64,000 bases of DNA from Venturia oleaginea (Eukaryota; Ascomycota; Dothideomycetes; Venturiales; Venturiaceae), in NCBI GenBank assembly GCA_013176395.1, contig JABMLP010000004.1:124001-188000 (forward strand). Reading direction: 5' to 3'. The translations under genes were made by a program, and so were the position numbers. This document shows, one piece after another, positions 1 through 10,590 of the stretch. A model generated the notes under the pieces. That model searched no databases and was not told the DNA's origin. It worked only from the letters and a program-made list of their open reading frames with translations. Numbering within the stretch: the stretch's first letter is position 1; each line of letters opens with the position of its first letter.

Positions 1-2
1 AA

Positions 3-371
3 CGCGGCAAGCCCTACATAACAAAATCACACGCCTACGACATCGCCCGCAAAGAATTCTACCTCCACCGTCACCTCGAAGACGTCGAACGTCGAATCGC
101 AAAAGAAGAAGCCATGCACGTCGGAGCCTGGTTCGGTCCCGGTCCCCTCGACATCAGCATGCAATTGGAGAACAAGAAGTTCAATAACTGGAAAACGTGG
201 GCTTTGGAGCAGGTGGAGATTGAGAATCAAAGAGGGGCGAGTCAGTATACGGGCAGTGATTTGGACGACCTTGAGGCTGTGGCGGCGACGAATCAGGGGT
301 TGGCGCTGGAGGAATTGGATCTGAACGAGGAGGAAGCGGGTGGTGATGAGAGTGCCACGAAGCCTGTGTAA
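3..371 (+). CDS. RSM25: mitochondrial small ribosomal subunit protein mS23 (Rsm25-like), C-terminal part
   Basis: The frame is open from the window edge, so the 5' end is missing; about 122 codons remain before TAA at 369-371. The visible part begins RGKPYITKSHAYDIARKEFY and continues with a charged helix (HRHLEDVERRIAKEEA), then GAWFGPGPLDISMQLENKKFNNWKTWA in consecutive pieces. This order, a Tyr-Ile-Thr-Lys-Ser-x-Ala-Tyr-Asp segment, an Arg/Glu-rich helix, a G-x-x-F-G-x loop and a Trp-containing helix, fits fungal mS23/Rsm25, a mitoribosome small-subunit protein. The last ~35 residues are acidic and low in complexity, as is common in fungal versions. A methionine lies at 114, but the conserved part extends upstream of it, so it is not the start. 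The family call rests on remembered family features, not an alignment. Confidence 0.75.
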   Translation, partial: RGKPYITKSHAYDIARKEFYLHRHLEDVERRIAKEEAMHVGAWFGPGPLDISMQLENKKFNNWKTWALEQVEIENQRGASQYTGSDLDDLEAVAATNQGLALEELDLNEEEAGGDESATKPV

Positions 372-1775
372 GATTTTTGAGGGGGAATGTAAGATTTGTG
401 TGTAATTATATATATACCTTTTCAAAGCACTCCGTTCTAACACCAATCGTCCCTTCGTGTCAGACTTGACGTTTCCAAACACAATAGAACGCAATGACTT
501 ATTTCCATCTAGCGCTTCCAATTGATGATCGACATCGATAAATCTCTGGCCCTCTATCTTCACTGGATCGCCAGAAGTTCATCGATATCGATTTCAAGTC
601 AAGCGTTGACGTTGCAACGACGTAGAATGATTTTTCTGCGGTCGTGAACTGATGAATATATTCTCTTGCCACATTTACATCAACCAGTAAACAGGTGACT
701 TCTTCCCAACACTACAACCTCAACTCATTGTCCAATAATTCCAGCAAACTCACTTTCCTCATTTGCCTTGACTTCATCACCTTAGACTTGACTCGATTCT
801 TTCAGTTCAGCAGTGAGGATATGCTCTTCAGACTTCTGACAATTTTGCATGGCAGAGGTGCCGAGGATTTGAGAGCTAGATCTGAAAATGGCGAGTCGAT
901 CTTTTAAGGGGTTTTGAAATTTCTGGTCAGCTAGTTGGAGGACTGTGAGAAACTAGTAGTCTCGATTTGAGAAGACAAGATCTGAAGGTTGAAGGGTCTG
1001 AGATTTCTGGTGATGGGGAGGTAGAGGGGTGGAGAGGCGTGGGGTATCTTGATTTCCAATGGGGGAAAGGAGTGAAGGTATGGAGATTTTTGGCGCAGTT
1101 AAATTGGAAGGTTGGTAAGATATAGCAAGCTCACTCTAGAAATGGCAATTCGATGGTTATTTGTAGGGTCCTTAAGACTGTGGTATTGTTAAGCGGCTGA
1201 TGACTAGGAATTGGTAGTCGCGATGTGAAAACGGGGACTTGATGAAAGGAAACGGGGCTCTACAATTTCTGGCGCCTTTAGAATGGAATCGTTTTAGGAG
1301 GTTAGCAGTTCTATTTATGAGTTGGGACGTGGTGATAGGCTTGAGGATTAAATGCTTTCTCGCGGTTTTGAAATGTGATTTCTCCTGGAACTGAGCATAT
1401 TCGATCTAAGATTGAGGATTTGCTAGTAGAACCGAAGATTGCGACTTTTCTGGGCATTGCGAAATGGGATCTTACAGGAATTTGGCATACTTGATCTGTT
1501 TAAGATTGTGGACTTGGTAATTGTATCAGGGATCGACAACTTTTTGGCAATCTCAATATGATATCATCATATCTTTGATGAAGAACTAGATATTGGAATG
1601 ATATTTAAATAAACAGTTAAAAGATCGATGTTAGAGTGATATGATAGATAAGACGAAGCATACATCATTGAATTGCCTAATCGAGAAATGCGTTGACTCC
1701 TTGTCGTATAACAAGTAAAGCCGGGTATCTCAAATCCATAATAGTAGTATATACAAAAACAACCAGGAGAACCAC
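372..1775. other. intergenic stretch without a recognisable gene
   Basis: No supportable coding region was seen; the open frames here are short and lack recognisable composition or domains. The sequence holds degenerate repeated phrases, for example two ~95-bp stretches at about 1376-1470 and 1471-1560 that share the order 'ga-ctgagcatattcgatct', 'aagattg-ggacttg', 'tttctgggca'. The phrase 'tcgccagaagttcatcgata' near 566-585 is related to the clearer repeat at 3396-3760, so one old intergenic repeat family may lie on both sides of the next gene. An acidic-protein 3' end enters this stretch from the right (see 1956-2828). Confidence 0.5.
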
Positions 1776-1955
1776 CTAATCCTCATCGTCAGAAGAGAAC
1801 TCCTCATCAGAGCTAGAAGAATCATCTTGCACGACAACGACAGGAGCTTGTTCCTCCTCTTCGTCAGAGAAATACTCCACAACTTCCTCCAAAACTTCCT
1901 CGTCGCTGGCATACTCCACAACCTCCTCAGCAAGCTCCTCAGCATCATATATATC

Positions 1956-2828
1956 CTACTCAACGACCGCCTCTTTCTCCAAGCATTTAGCAAGCAGCGC
2001 ATCCAATTTCCCCATGTTTTCATCACGAGCATGACCATCCATCCCCATCTCAACAGCATGATCCTTCTCCACCTCCAAAGCACCATTCATAACCGCCTGC
2101 ACAAGAAAAGCACAATCAGCACCCTCATACAAATTTACAGCCAAGACCCTCGCATCCATCACAGCCTCAAGCATAGTAACAGCCCAAACAACTTGTCTAG
2201 GTGAGAACTTTGCATCAACAGGTCGTTCAGAAGGAGGTAAAAGGAGGCAAGAAGATGGCGCCAGATCCAGAGAAACACGTCGACGTTTGGGAGGAATGGG
2301 GAGATCATCCTCTTCCTCGACCTCGACCGGTTCAGGAGAAGGTTCTTTGCTAGCGAAGAGGGCGGGATCAAGGAGAACATCCTCTTCCTCGACCTCGACT
2401 GGTTCATGAAAAGGCTCTTTGCTAGCGAGGAGAGCGGGATCAACGAGAGATGGGTCGACAGTAGGGCTCAAATCGATAGCGCTATCCTCCAAATCGTTGT
2501 TGGAGGTAGCTATAGAATCGTCGTCGTTGAAAGAGGATCCGGAATCGGAGCTGGTAGTCGGTTCACCTCGCTTTCGTTTCTTGCTGATTTGTGGTTTTAC
2601 CTTGATGAATGCTGGGCGTTCTGAGAGAGATGAGGCGAGTGTTGCAACTGCAGGCCGTGAGATTACTGCTGGCGGATTGACGTTTCGAGATAGTGCTGCA
2701 GTGATTGGGTATGGCGAAGAGAGACCGGTGATGGAGAGCCAGAGACGTTCAGAGGGGAGCTTGGGCTGTTTGTATGCGCGAGCCTTGATGGAATTGCGGG
2801 TGCTGATTTCTAGGAGAATGCGTGGCAT
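1956..2828 (-). CDS. acidic, probably nuclear protein of unknown function, with an in-frame TAG before its C-terminal tail
   Basis: ATG at 2828 opens 290 codons to a TAG at 1956-1958. I do not recognise the family. Visible parts are a basic N-terminus (MPRILLEISTRNSIKARAYK), a KKRKRGE and a PPKRRRVS patch typical of nuclear localisation signals, and two adjacent copies of a ~25-residue unit (DPALLASKEP..EPVEVEEED and DPALFASKEP..EPVEVEEED). The last ~70 residues look helical. The same frame continues past TAG for 59 sense codons to a second TAG at 1776-1778, encoding a very acidic Ser/Glu/Asp tail with VVEY repeats. The first TAG sits exactly where the Tyr of VVEY-D would be, so it looks like a point nonsense change of a Tyr codon. 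A retained intron ending at this TAG was considered less likely. Function unknown. Confidence 0.6.
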   Translation of the reverse strand: MPRILLEISTRNSIKARAYKQPKLPSERLWLSITGLSSPYPITAALSRNVNPPAVISRPAVATLASSLSERPAFIKVKPQISKKRKRGEPTTSSDSGSSFNDDDSIATSNNDLEDSAIDLSPTVDPSLVDPALLASKEPFHEPVEVEEEDVLLDPALFASKEPSPEPVEVEEEDDLPIPPKRRRVSLDLAPSSCLLLPPSERPVDAKFSPRQVVWAVTMLEAVMDARVLAVNLYEGADCAFLVQAVMNGALEVEKDHAVEMGMDGHARDENMGKLDALLAKCLEKEAVVE

Positions 2829-4318
2829 TTTGAGACCGTTTGGGTTGACGAATTGACAATTCGGTATGTACTGATTGATATATGATCAGATGGGTAACCG
2901 CCTGCGGTGTACGATCTGAACGTGGCAATTGAAATGGGGTGACCGAAAAAGGTATTGCTGAAAGGCGTGTGGAAAAATTGTCGCAAAAAGAAGACTTCGA
3001 GGGAATAGAGTTGTGGAATGAAGGTTGGCGGTCGATGCCTCTTTGACAGCAAGTCCTCAACAATAGGAAATATTTCTATTATTATCAATAAAAGTAGGGT
3101 CTCGAGTAACAATAGTGTTCGTGGTGGTTGGTCGGGCCAACAATAGAACAATCAGAGTTGCGATACGAAAATAGCGGGAAGCTGCTAAGTGAAGTGAGGT
3201 CGGGGAGATGAACTTCCAACACAAACTTCAAAAGAAGCCTATTTGTACCCAATCCAACGCAATACCCGGCGCAAACTGTGAATCGGCTTTGAGGCCACCC
3301 GGCGAGTGTTGACATGATCAGGCAAGGCGGCTTTGTACGGGCCATCAACAAGATTTCCAACCCACAACTGAAAAGAGTTGATCATGTCTAACTTAAGATT
3401 GGTGTTGCTGAGCCTCCAGCAGTCTGTGTTTGGAGAGTCTCCAGCAATTTGTCCATATCAATTCCAGCTTGAGCAGCTCCGACTCAAGATTAATCTTCTC
3501 AAATTTGTGGCCATGAGTTTCCGGAATGTCGCCTGAAAATCATTGATATCGATCCCAGCCTGAAAAAATCTGATTCAAAATCGATGTTGCTAACATCTGG
3601 CAGACTGTTCTAAGATAGTAGCCATAAATTCATCGTTATCGATCTCAGACTGGGGAATTATGATTCGAGAATGATGGTGCTGCGAGATGTCTGACAATCT
3701 GCTTTTCGGAAAGTCGCCAAAAATTGGATCTCTATCGATCTAAGACCGATGGGTTCCGATTGGAGAGAGAGCTTCCGTTTTCAAAAGGCGGCCGGGGAAA
3801 GCGCTCGTGACCCTGCGTGAGTGATCATAATTGTGCTGGGAGTTATGGATGTGAAGCCGAGCTAAGAAACGTTGTAAAGACTTTTCATTACTTCTAGTTC
3901 AAGATCCATGTTGCCGTAGTTTTGGCATTTTGATTGCGAGAACTCGCCAGAAAACCAGCGATCTCGACCTCAAGATGAAGAACATGATGTCGAGATGTGA
4001 AATCGACTTCCGCAAAGGTGAATCGACTAACCAGTGCCCCGTCCCCGCGTGACTGAATGTTAAGTTGACACGATTAGGCAATATCTCCGCCAGCTGAAAA
4101 ATGTTGACGAGGTCCGATGCTCTCCAACGGGATGCTGAAGGAATTGCTCGACCCCAGTTTAAGACAACGTTGGCAAACTTGCGGCAAATCTATTCAAAAA
4201 CCGTTAGAAGTATTTCGGTGATGATGCCAGGTGATGGACTGTATTTCGAGATGTAACCTCCAATAGAGGAAAGGAGAAAATGATTAGCATTGCGCTGTTT
4301 GCGCGAGTGTTGACATGT
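2829..4318. other. intergenic region with degenerate repeats, no gene recognised
   Basis: No open frame here has a recognisable domain or a convincing start. The middle part is taken up by the repeat described at 3396-3760. A further partial unit lies near 3895-3990 (aagatccatgttgccgtag, then 'ctcgccagaaaaccagcgat'). Confidence 0.5.
3396..3760. repeat. degenerate tandem repeat, four ~91-bp units
   Basis: Four diverged units start near 3396, 3487, 3577 and 3668. Each runs roughly: aagattgatgttgct, then 'tctggcagtctgtt', then 'agtcgccagaaattcatcga', then 'tatcgatctcagactgg' and 'ctgattcaag'. The units are diverged, so this is an old array. Related single pieces occur near 546-640 and 3895-3990. 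No coding potential is apparent. Origin unknown; a decayed minisatellite or a remnant of a repetitive element are both possible. Confidence 0.6.
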
Positions 4319-5557
4319 TCAGATATTTTTAATCATTCCCTTCTCTTCATCTTCATACAAACCAAACCATTGCGCGAGATATTCAGCTCCCATGCCAATT
4401 GCGATCCCGCCGCCTGTGAACCAGGCTCCATTTTTGAACCACCACCAGCAATTGGCCACACTTTTGAGATTGACCTTCCAGATCATCGTACCCAATGTAA
4501 CAATTGCGCTTCCACAACTGCCGGCGAAGAAGATAGGTCCCGCACCGACGGCAGCCCCAGCGGCGGCAAGAAGACCAACTTGGACAGCCGCTAGCCCTGT
4601 CAACACGGCCTTCGTGTTCTTCTCGTGTGCAAGAGCGATGCTTTTGATGCCAGCTTTAACATCATCTTTGATATCCATGTGTGCGTAGATCATATCGTAC
4701 AAGACAGTCCATGCCACGCTACTGGCGTACAGATATGATGCTGCTGTCAGCGCAGCGTGATTCGAGAGCAAATCCACTCCCAAAGCTGGGAACCCCATCA
4801 TTGCGCCCCACGAGAATGTCAGCCCGAGGACGAACTGTGGATAATAGGTGACCCTCTTCGCCAATGGGTAAGTGGCCACGAGCAATAGTGAAGGAATTCC
4901 GTAGTAAAGACATGCTGTCGGAAACTGAACAAGCACAGCCAGACCAGTGAAAAGTTGTGCACCAGTGAAGATGATGGCAGCTTTTGGTGACACGGCTCCC
5001 CGTGCAATCGGTCGCAGCCGCGTCCTTGCAACATGAGGATCCAAATTCCGATCCCAAAGATCATTAATGGTACAGCCTGCGCCGCGCATGACAAGGGCTC
5101 CCGTGAGGAAGAGTGCTGATGTCCCGATGACTGTCAGAGGTGCGGCGATTGGAACTGCCAATGGCGCGGCCAGCAAGGTACTGAAGAGGCATGGGAAGAA
5201 GAGGTAGTAGGTTCCCGTCGGTTTATCCAGACGGATGAGCTCAGCGTATGGGACGACTGATGAAGGGAGATACGAGAGAAGACCGGTAGTTGGAGGGCTG
5301 TATGGTTGAAGAGGTGGCTCAGATTTTGGCGTGTGGGTGGCTGGTGATACTGAGGCGGCTTTTCGAGAGGTAGTCAAGCACAGCCATCTTCGATTCGAGA
5401 GTGATGATGATGATCTGGAGATGAGTGAAAAATGGCTTCGTATTGAACTTGGTTGAACATGACTTTGACATGTTAATTTAGATAATCGAAGTGAGATATC
5501 ATTGCATCCTAATCGAACGAGATGGTGCTTGATGAAACCCAAGGAAGAGGCACGCAT
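4319..5557 (-). CDS. COQ2: 4-hydroxybenzoate polyprenyltransferase, mitochondrial (UbiA family)
   Basis: A single 412-residue frame from ATG. Coq2 attaches the polyprenyl tail to 4-hydroxybenzoate in ubiquinone synthesis, in the inner mitochondrial membrane. The first ~75 residues are rich in Ser and Arg and poor in acidic residues, as expected of a mitochondrial presequence. The UbiA core follows from about residue 100 (VVPYAELIRLDKPTGTYYLF). It has both Asp-rich Mg-prenyl-diphosphate motifs: NDLWDRNLD at 165-173 and DMIYAHMDIKDD at 288-299, between hydrophobic helices. The C-terminus (NCWWWFKNGAWFTGGGIAIG) is typical of eukaryotic Coq2. Many homologues have Gln where this protein has Met294; the Asp residues are intact. 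Length suits a fungal Coq2. The gene is divergent from the JmjC gene across ~470 bp. Confidence 0.93.
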   Translation of the reverse strand: MRASSLGFIKHHLVRLGCNDISLRLSKLTCQSHVQPSSIRSHFSLISRSSSSLSNRRWLCLTTSRKAASVSPATHTPKSEPPLQPYSPPTTGLLSYLPSSVVPYAELIRLDKPTGTYYLFFPCLFSTLLAAPLAVPIAAPLTVIGTSALFLTGALVMRGAGCTINDLWDRNLDPHVARTRLRPIARGAVSPKAAIIFTGAQLFTGLAVLVQFPTACLYYGIPSLLLVATYPLAKRVTYYPQFVLGLTFSWGAMMGFPALGVDLLSNHAALTAASYLYASSVAWTVLYDMIYAHMDIKDDVKAGIKSIALAHEKNTKAVLTGLAAVQVGLLAAAGAAVGAGPIFFAGSCGSAIVTLGTMIWKVNLKSVANCWWWFKNGAWFTGGGIAIGMGAEYLAQWFGLYEDEEKGMIKNI

Positions 5558-6030
5558 GCTCGATAATGAGCTTCAGGGATTCACTGTTGGCCATCAGAAT
5601 TTACTCTCTACTTTGACGGCCTAGACTCACAGACAGCAGCCGTTACCGTCGCCGAGATTCGACAATACTCATCTCCATCTGATTGGTGTGGAGTGTAGGT
5701 AGTGGAGGTGGAAGCGAGGTGGAAGGTATGGTGGTAGGTGGTAGGTGCAGTGTTCTTCTATTCTAAGCTCACCAGCGGCCAGCCACCCTCGCGATTCGCG
5801 ACTCGCTCGTCCACCTCCAGACCTCGGACAAACCACACTCGACCCATACTACTTCACAACCGTCTACGCGACTTGAGAAAGACACAGAGGCACTCGAGAG
5901 AGATTGCAGTACGCGACGGGTCCAGGACGTCCCATGCCCCATCATCCAGACGATTTGCGCTGAGAGCGGGAGCTCACTTTGTACCCTCTATGCATGGATA
6001 CCACGCTTCGTGATAAAGATAGCCGCAGTC
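5558..6030. promoter_or_regulatory. shared intergenic region between divergent COQ2 and JmjC genes
   Basis: About 470 bp separate the two start codons, so promoters of both genes must lie here unless undetected 5' exons exist. No clear TATA box was seen. Short pyrimidine-rich runs and GGTGGTAGGTGGTAGGTG near 5723-5746 stand out. The reading frame of the JmjC gene stays open for some distance upstream of 6031 but has no upstream ATG in a family-like context. Confidence 0.35.
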
Positions 6031-9000
6031 ATGCCCGCATCGCGCCCTCGCGCTTCCTTCGAACCCATCTCACCACACATCGATCTTCGAGAGCTTGTGG
6101 AGACCACCGAGAACTTCCAGTACGTGTTCCGCATTTCATGCAACACAATTGAGGAGCAGGGACTGGAAAAGTTTGAGAAGCTGATTCTTCTTCACGTTGT
6201 AAATGGAGGCAAGCCGCTCGTGGTCGATGGTTTTGAAGAGAAATTGGACCCATGGACCTTCACACCAAAGTGGTTGAAAGACAACCACGGCGACAAAGGT
6301 ATGCAGATGCCTGCAACAAGTGATACGCCACTGACTTCTTTCCAGTTGAGAATGCGCGCAACATCACCACCAAAGAGAACCTGCCCCTCACCATCGGACA
6401 CTACCTAAGCAATTTGGGCAAGCTCACAGATCAGTACTTCGACGCCCCGGAAAACTACAAGGACAAGAATAGACAACGAGTGTACCTAAAAGACATTGAC
6501 TGCCCTCCAGTCTGGCAAGAGAAGTTGAAGGAACATATACCAGCTAGTTTATTTTATTGGAATGACAACACGGGCGAAGCCGGAGGACCAGGTGCCGTGG
6601 ACGAACCCATTCCCAACGGCACTGGACGCAGAAAAGGCAGAGAGATTGCCACTGCGGGCGACTTGATGTCCAGCTTGCCGCAAGAGATGAGGGCAGAAAA
6701 CTTGATGTGCTATATTGGACATGAAGGCACGTATACACCAGCACATCGTGAGATGTGCGCTTCTCTTGGACACAACATCATGGTGAACGCTTCAGAAGCC
6801 TTCGATGAGAATGGACAACCCGAGAAACCTGGATCTTCGATTTGGTTCATGACTGAGGCCGAGGATCGCCACATTGTTCAAGAATACTGGCTTTCGGTAC
6901 TTGGACATGACATTGAGACTGAGAACCATTTTGCACAGATTGCTGCTTGGCAGCGGGCTCCATTCAGAGTCCATGTCGTCGAACAGAAAGCCGGAGATTT
7001 CATCTTGATTCCTCCGCTCGCACCTCACCAGGTCTGGAACCGCGGAACAAGAACCATGAAGGTTGCATGGAATCGCACGACCGTGGAAACCCTGGAGAAA
7101 GCTATGGCCGAAGCCTTGCCCAACGCTCGCATGGTTTGCCGTGACGAGCAGTACAAGAACAAAGCAATCGTCTACTACACTTTGCTCAAATACTCAGCAC
7201 TATTGAAGCAGGCACGTCTCCAGGCATCGCGGTCGCAATACGAAGCACAACGTATCTCTCAGTCACGCAAAGTCAGGCAAGTTCAGCGAGACTTTAAACG
7301 ACTTTTTGAGTTGTTCAAGAACATACTCATTTCTGAATCCTTTGCATCAGGCACCAAGGAGACCACGGAGCTGTTGCCGTATGACAGTAACATCACATGT
7401 GCATACTGTCGGGGCAACATATTCAATCGGTTTTTGTCTTGCAAATCCTGCATGGACATGTTGAACACCGGCGTTGACGAACCATATGATGTATGCATGA
7501 ATTGTTTCGCCATGGGCCGATCCTGCGGCTGCCAGTCGAAATACAAGTGGATGGAGCAGTGGCGGTGGAAGGACCTGGTGGCTCGGTACGACGAATGGCG
7601 GAAACAGATAATCGATATCGACGGTGGCATGACTGGAAAGACGCCTTTGTCACTCGAAGAAGAGAGGCAGCTGTATCCAAAACGGACACTTGCACAAGTT
7701 TGTCAGGAGCAATTGAAGATGCGTCCTTGGGTTGATATCAAGGCAGCGAAGCCCGAAAAGGAGGAAGGCTCACAGGATGAGCAGGAGGAGATCGAAGTCG
7801 ACGAAAATGGTCTGGTGAAACGCATTAAGAAGAAGCGATCGAAGGCATGGTTGGAAAACAATAAGTCTTGTCATGTGTGCTGTCATAGACATCCCAAGTG
7901 GAAAATGGCCGTTTGTACAATGTGCGAACGTGGCTGGTGCTATGGGAGCCTATGGCGCGCCCATGATCAGGCTCCTCAGGATATCATGCAGGATCCCAAC
8001 TGGGAATGCCCTCACTGTCGGCGAGTCTGCTCGACTGGCGCATGTCGGAAAGATCCGCGACAGCATCCATATGAGCCCAAAGGCACGCTACTTGGACACG
8101 ATACCAAGATTGTGGCGGACGTCCGAAGCGTGGAGGCCCTAGTGGATTTCAGCGTTTCTAACCTCAACTGGATCAAAGAGACAGCCGACCAACCACCAGG
8201 AGACAGTGCAAGGTTGCAACGTAAGAAGGCAGAAGCCGAGCTTGCCAAGCTCAACGACGACACTCTCAACGAGTTTGATGAAGACGAGGACGAAGGCATT
8301 GTCGCAGACAGAGATGCACGTGGTGAGATCGAGTATTCCCCTCAGGTTAGCAACCTCATCGACCCAGCTCTGGGTGGGAACTCGGGTACTGTGTGGCCGG
8401 CATCGCAGAGCAGCTTTGCTGGAGCGCCACCTATAGGCGATGTGAATGGGAGCGCAGATTCCAGTATCGACAACTTTGATGCAGACATGTCAATGTACCC
8501 AGATCCAACGGAGTTGAACAGTGGTTTCGTCGCCCCATCGTCGTTGAATCGCTCCGGGATCGCCGACGATGCCGAAGCGCAAGCATCAACTGCCTCGTCG
8601 AAGAAATCGAAGAAGCGGGCAAAACCTGATGACATCGAGCAGATCAAACTCGTGACATCTAAGAAGCAGAAACTGAACCACAATGACAAGTCCTTGCCGA
8701 AGAATAAGGCCTCAAAGCAATTTCAGGTGCAACAAGAGACTAAACGTCTTGAGGAAGCACGAAAAGCAGGTCGTTACATCCAAGTAATGGCTGCCATTAA
8801 AGGGCGCTCATGCAAGGTAGTTTTGAAAATCGACCCTCTCCGCCTTGAAGCAAAACTCGCAGAGTTGGACCCATCTGTAAACCATTCGCCTTTACACCCG
8901 CCTGTACCGAATGTCCTTTTAACATCAGACATCGCTCCCCCAAAATCCAGCGGGTTCCAAGCCATTAATAAACCACAGCAACCGAAGAAGCAGAAGGCGT

Positions 9001-9815
9001 TCAAAGTTCGCGTCGAAGATGATAGAGACTTTCACTCGTGGGACCGTAGTAACAAGGGCAATCGAGACCAGAAAAAGGGCCCAGGTGGCAAGCCCAAATA
9101 TGAGGAGATAACGGTGGAATCAGATGAGGAAGACTTTGTCGACGATGAGGCCCCATCAAATTTTCGCAAAGAAGGCAGGAGCTCCCAGTGGCTTGCGCGG
9201 AAGCACCAGGATGGAGATGAAGACCTGCCAGATGCTCTTCCTGACAATTTCAAGGATGGAGATGTTAACCCACGGGCACGAGAAAAAGAACGCGAGCGTA
9301 GAGAGAGACGAGAGACGATGCCCGCGCGTCCACATGCACAAAAGGCGCCTGCAATCCGACCGAGCATGCGTGCTAGCACCGGCGGTAGTGGGCTTGATGG
9401 TACCAATGACACGGCAGGCTACAGAGGAAGGGGTCGCCCTCCAAAAGCCATTGCTCAGGCCAAGGCCATGCAGATTTCCAAAGCTGCGGTGCTGAAAGCC
9501 GAGAATCAGAAGGCCAAGCTCACAGCTTTAGGTCTTGTCGAAGACGATGATGAAGCAGAGAAGGCGTCAGATGCTTCAGATGAGGGGGAAGAGGAACCAG
9601 CTTCAGCGCCATCTGGCCCACCTCGTCAGTCCATCTTTGCGAAACGCAAGAACATCAAGATCGTCGGAGCTCCTCAACGGAGGGAGAAGGTCCAGGTAGA
9701 GATCTCCGATGACGGGTCTTCAAGCAGTGATTTATCTTCGGCTGATAATATTCCCGCGAAACCAGTCCGCAAAGGACCACCTGGGAGAATGACTCTGCCT
9801 GGAATTACTGATTAG
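6031..9815 (+). CDS. JmjC-domain chromatin protein with zf-4CXXC_R1 zinc finger and AT-hook (join 6031..6298, 6346..9815)
   Basis: ATG at 6031 opens exon 1 (89 codons plus one base). A 47-nt intron joins it in frame to exon 2, giving 1245 residues. The JmjC core spans roughly residues 170-340: PAHREM supplies the HxE pair (H223, E225) and PPLAPHQVWN the distal His (H317), consistent with Fe(II)/2-oxoglutarate binding. A Cys-rich cluster follows at ~441-485 (CAYC, CKSC, CMNC, CGC). A second at ~598-656 (CHVCC, CTMC, CPHCRRVCSTGAC) matches the zf-4CXXC_R1 type. The rest is charged and disordered, with KK/RR patches, acidic stretches and one AT-hook (RGRGRPP, ~1115). JmjC proteins of this build are histone-lysine demethylases or related chromatin factors. 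Substrate cannot be read from sequence, and activity is inferred from the retained ligands. Confidence 0.85.
6299..6345 (+). other. 47-nt spliceosomal intron in the JmjC gene
   Basis: It begins GTATGC, has a CTGAC branch-like site at 6331-6335 and ends TTTCCAG. Removing it joins AAAG to TTGAG, creating a Val codon and continuing directly into ENARNITTKENLPLTIGHYL in the frame of the long exon 2. Without splicing the upstream frame stops at about 6408. Confidence 0.85.
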
Positions 9816-10590
9816 GGACTGCTACCCAGCCGCAGATAGCGAGTTTGATGTCCTGCGAGCCACTTGGAGCCCATTTTCAATAGTTGGAATGGTGGTTGTG
9901 TGCCATCTGGTAGTTGTTGAATATGCTAGTGAATTACGGGGGATGATTGTTAGGTAATAGCAGTTTTTTACCGAGGAAATCCAGAATCTACCATCCATAA
10001 CATTTTGAACCTTTGCAACATTATAGTCTAGGGAGTTACGAGAGATGACAATGTTCCTACAATTCGAGTTCTTGGAACCGACTAGGCTGTTTTTGATAAA
10101 GGTCTGTGCGTCCGTCTTCGTTTAGAATCGACGTCCAATCTTGACGCGTAAAAGTGCCATTCCTCGTTCACAACCTCTCCAGCTTTGAAAGCTACGTGCA
10201 AACCAATCTGTCATTTCTGATCTCTCCTCTGACCTCCTTTCTTCTCCAGCGGAGTGCGCGATGCTTTGATATCGGGGATTGATCGCGACGAACCGATGCA
10301 CGCGAGTCACGGATGCTGCCCAATATAAGGCTCATCTTAATTAATCTGTCCGTCGTGCCGGAAAAGGGTATATTGAGAGCTTGGTATTGCGGAATATTAC
10401 TGATGGACTGCGCCGTTGATCGTCATTCCTTTTTTGCGCTGTTTGACACCAAGGGCTCATCTACTTCGTCGTTACCCTTCTCTCTCCAGATTTTTTCAGT
10501 ATCTCTTCTCAGGTTCGGCGCAATAGTCCCTATCAGATTCGTCGCTGTAGCCTCCTCGTTCTCTTCGACCGCCGTCTCCTCAGTTCCACC
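9816..10590. other. intergenic, 3' and 5' untranslated DNA
   Basis: No gene recognised. It lies between the JmjC stop and the PNGase A start and probably holds the terminator of the first and the promoter of the second. Pyrimidine-rich tracts increase towards 10,470-10,590 (for example ctctctccag, ctcctcgttc), as is usual upstream of fungal start codons. Confidence 0.4.

Noticed and set aside
1956..2100. Intron ending at the TAG of the acidic-protein gene
   Set aside because: The peptide before the stop continues smoothly into the VVEY repeats and no good branch site was seen; a Tyr-to-stop change is simpler.
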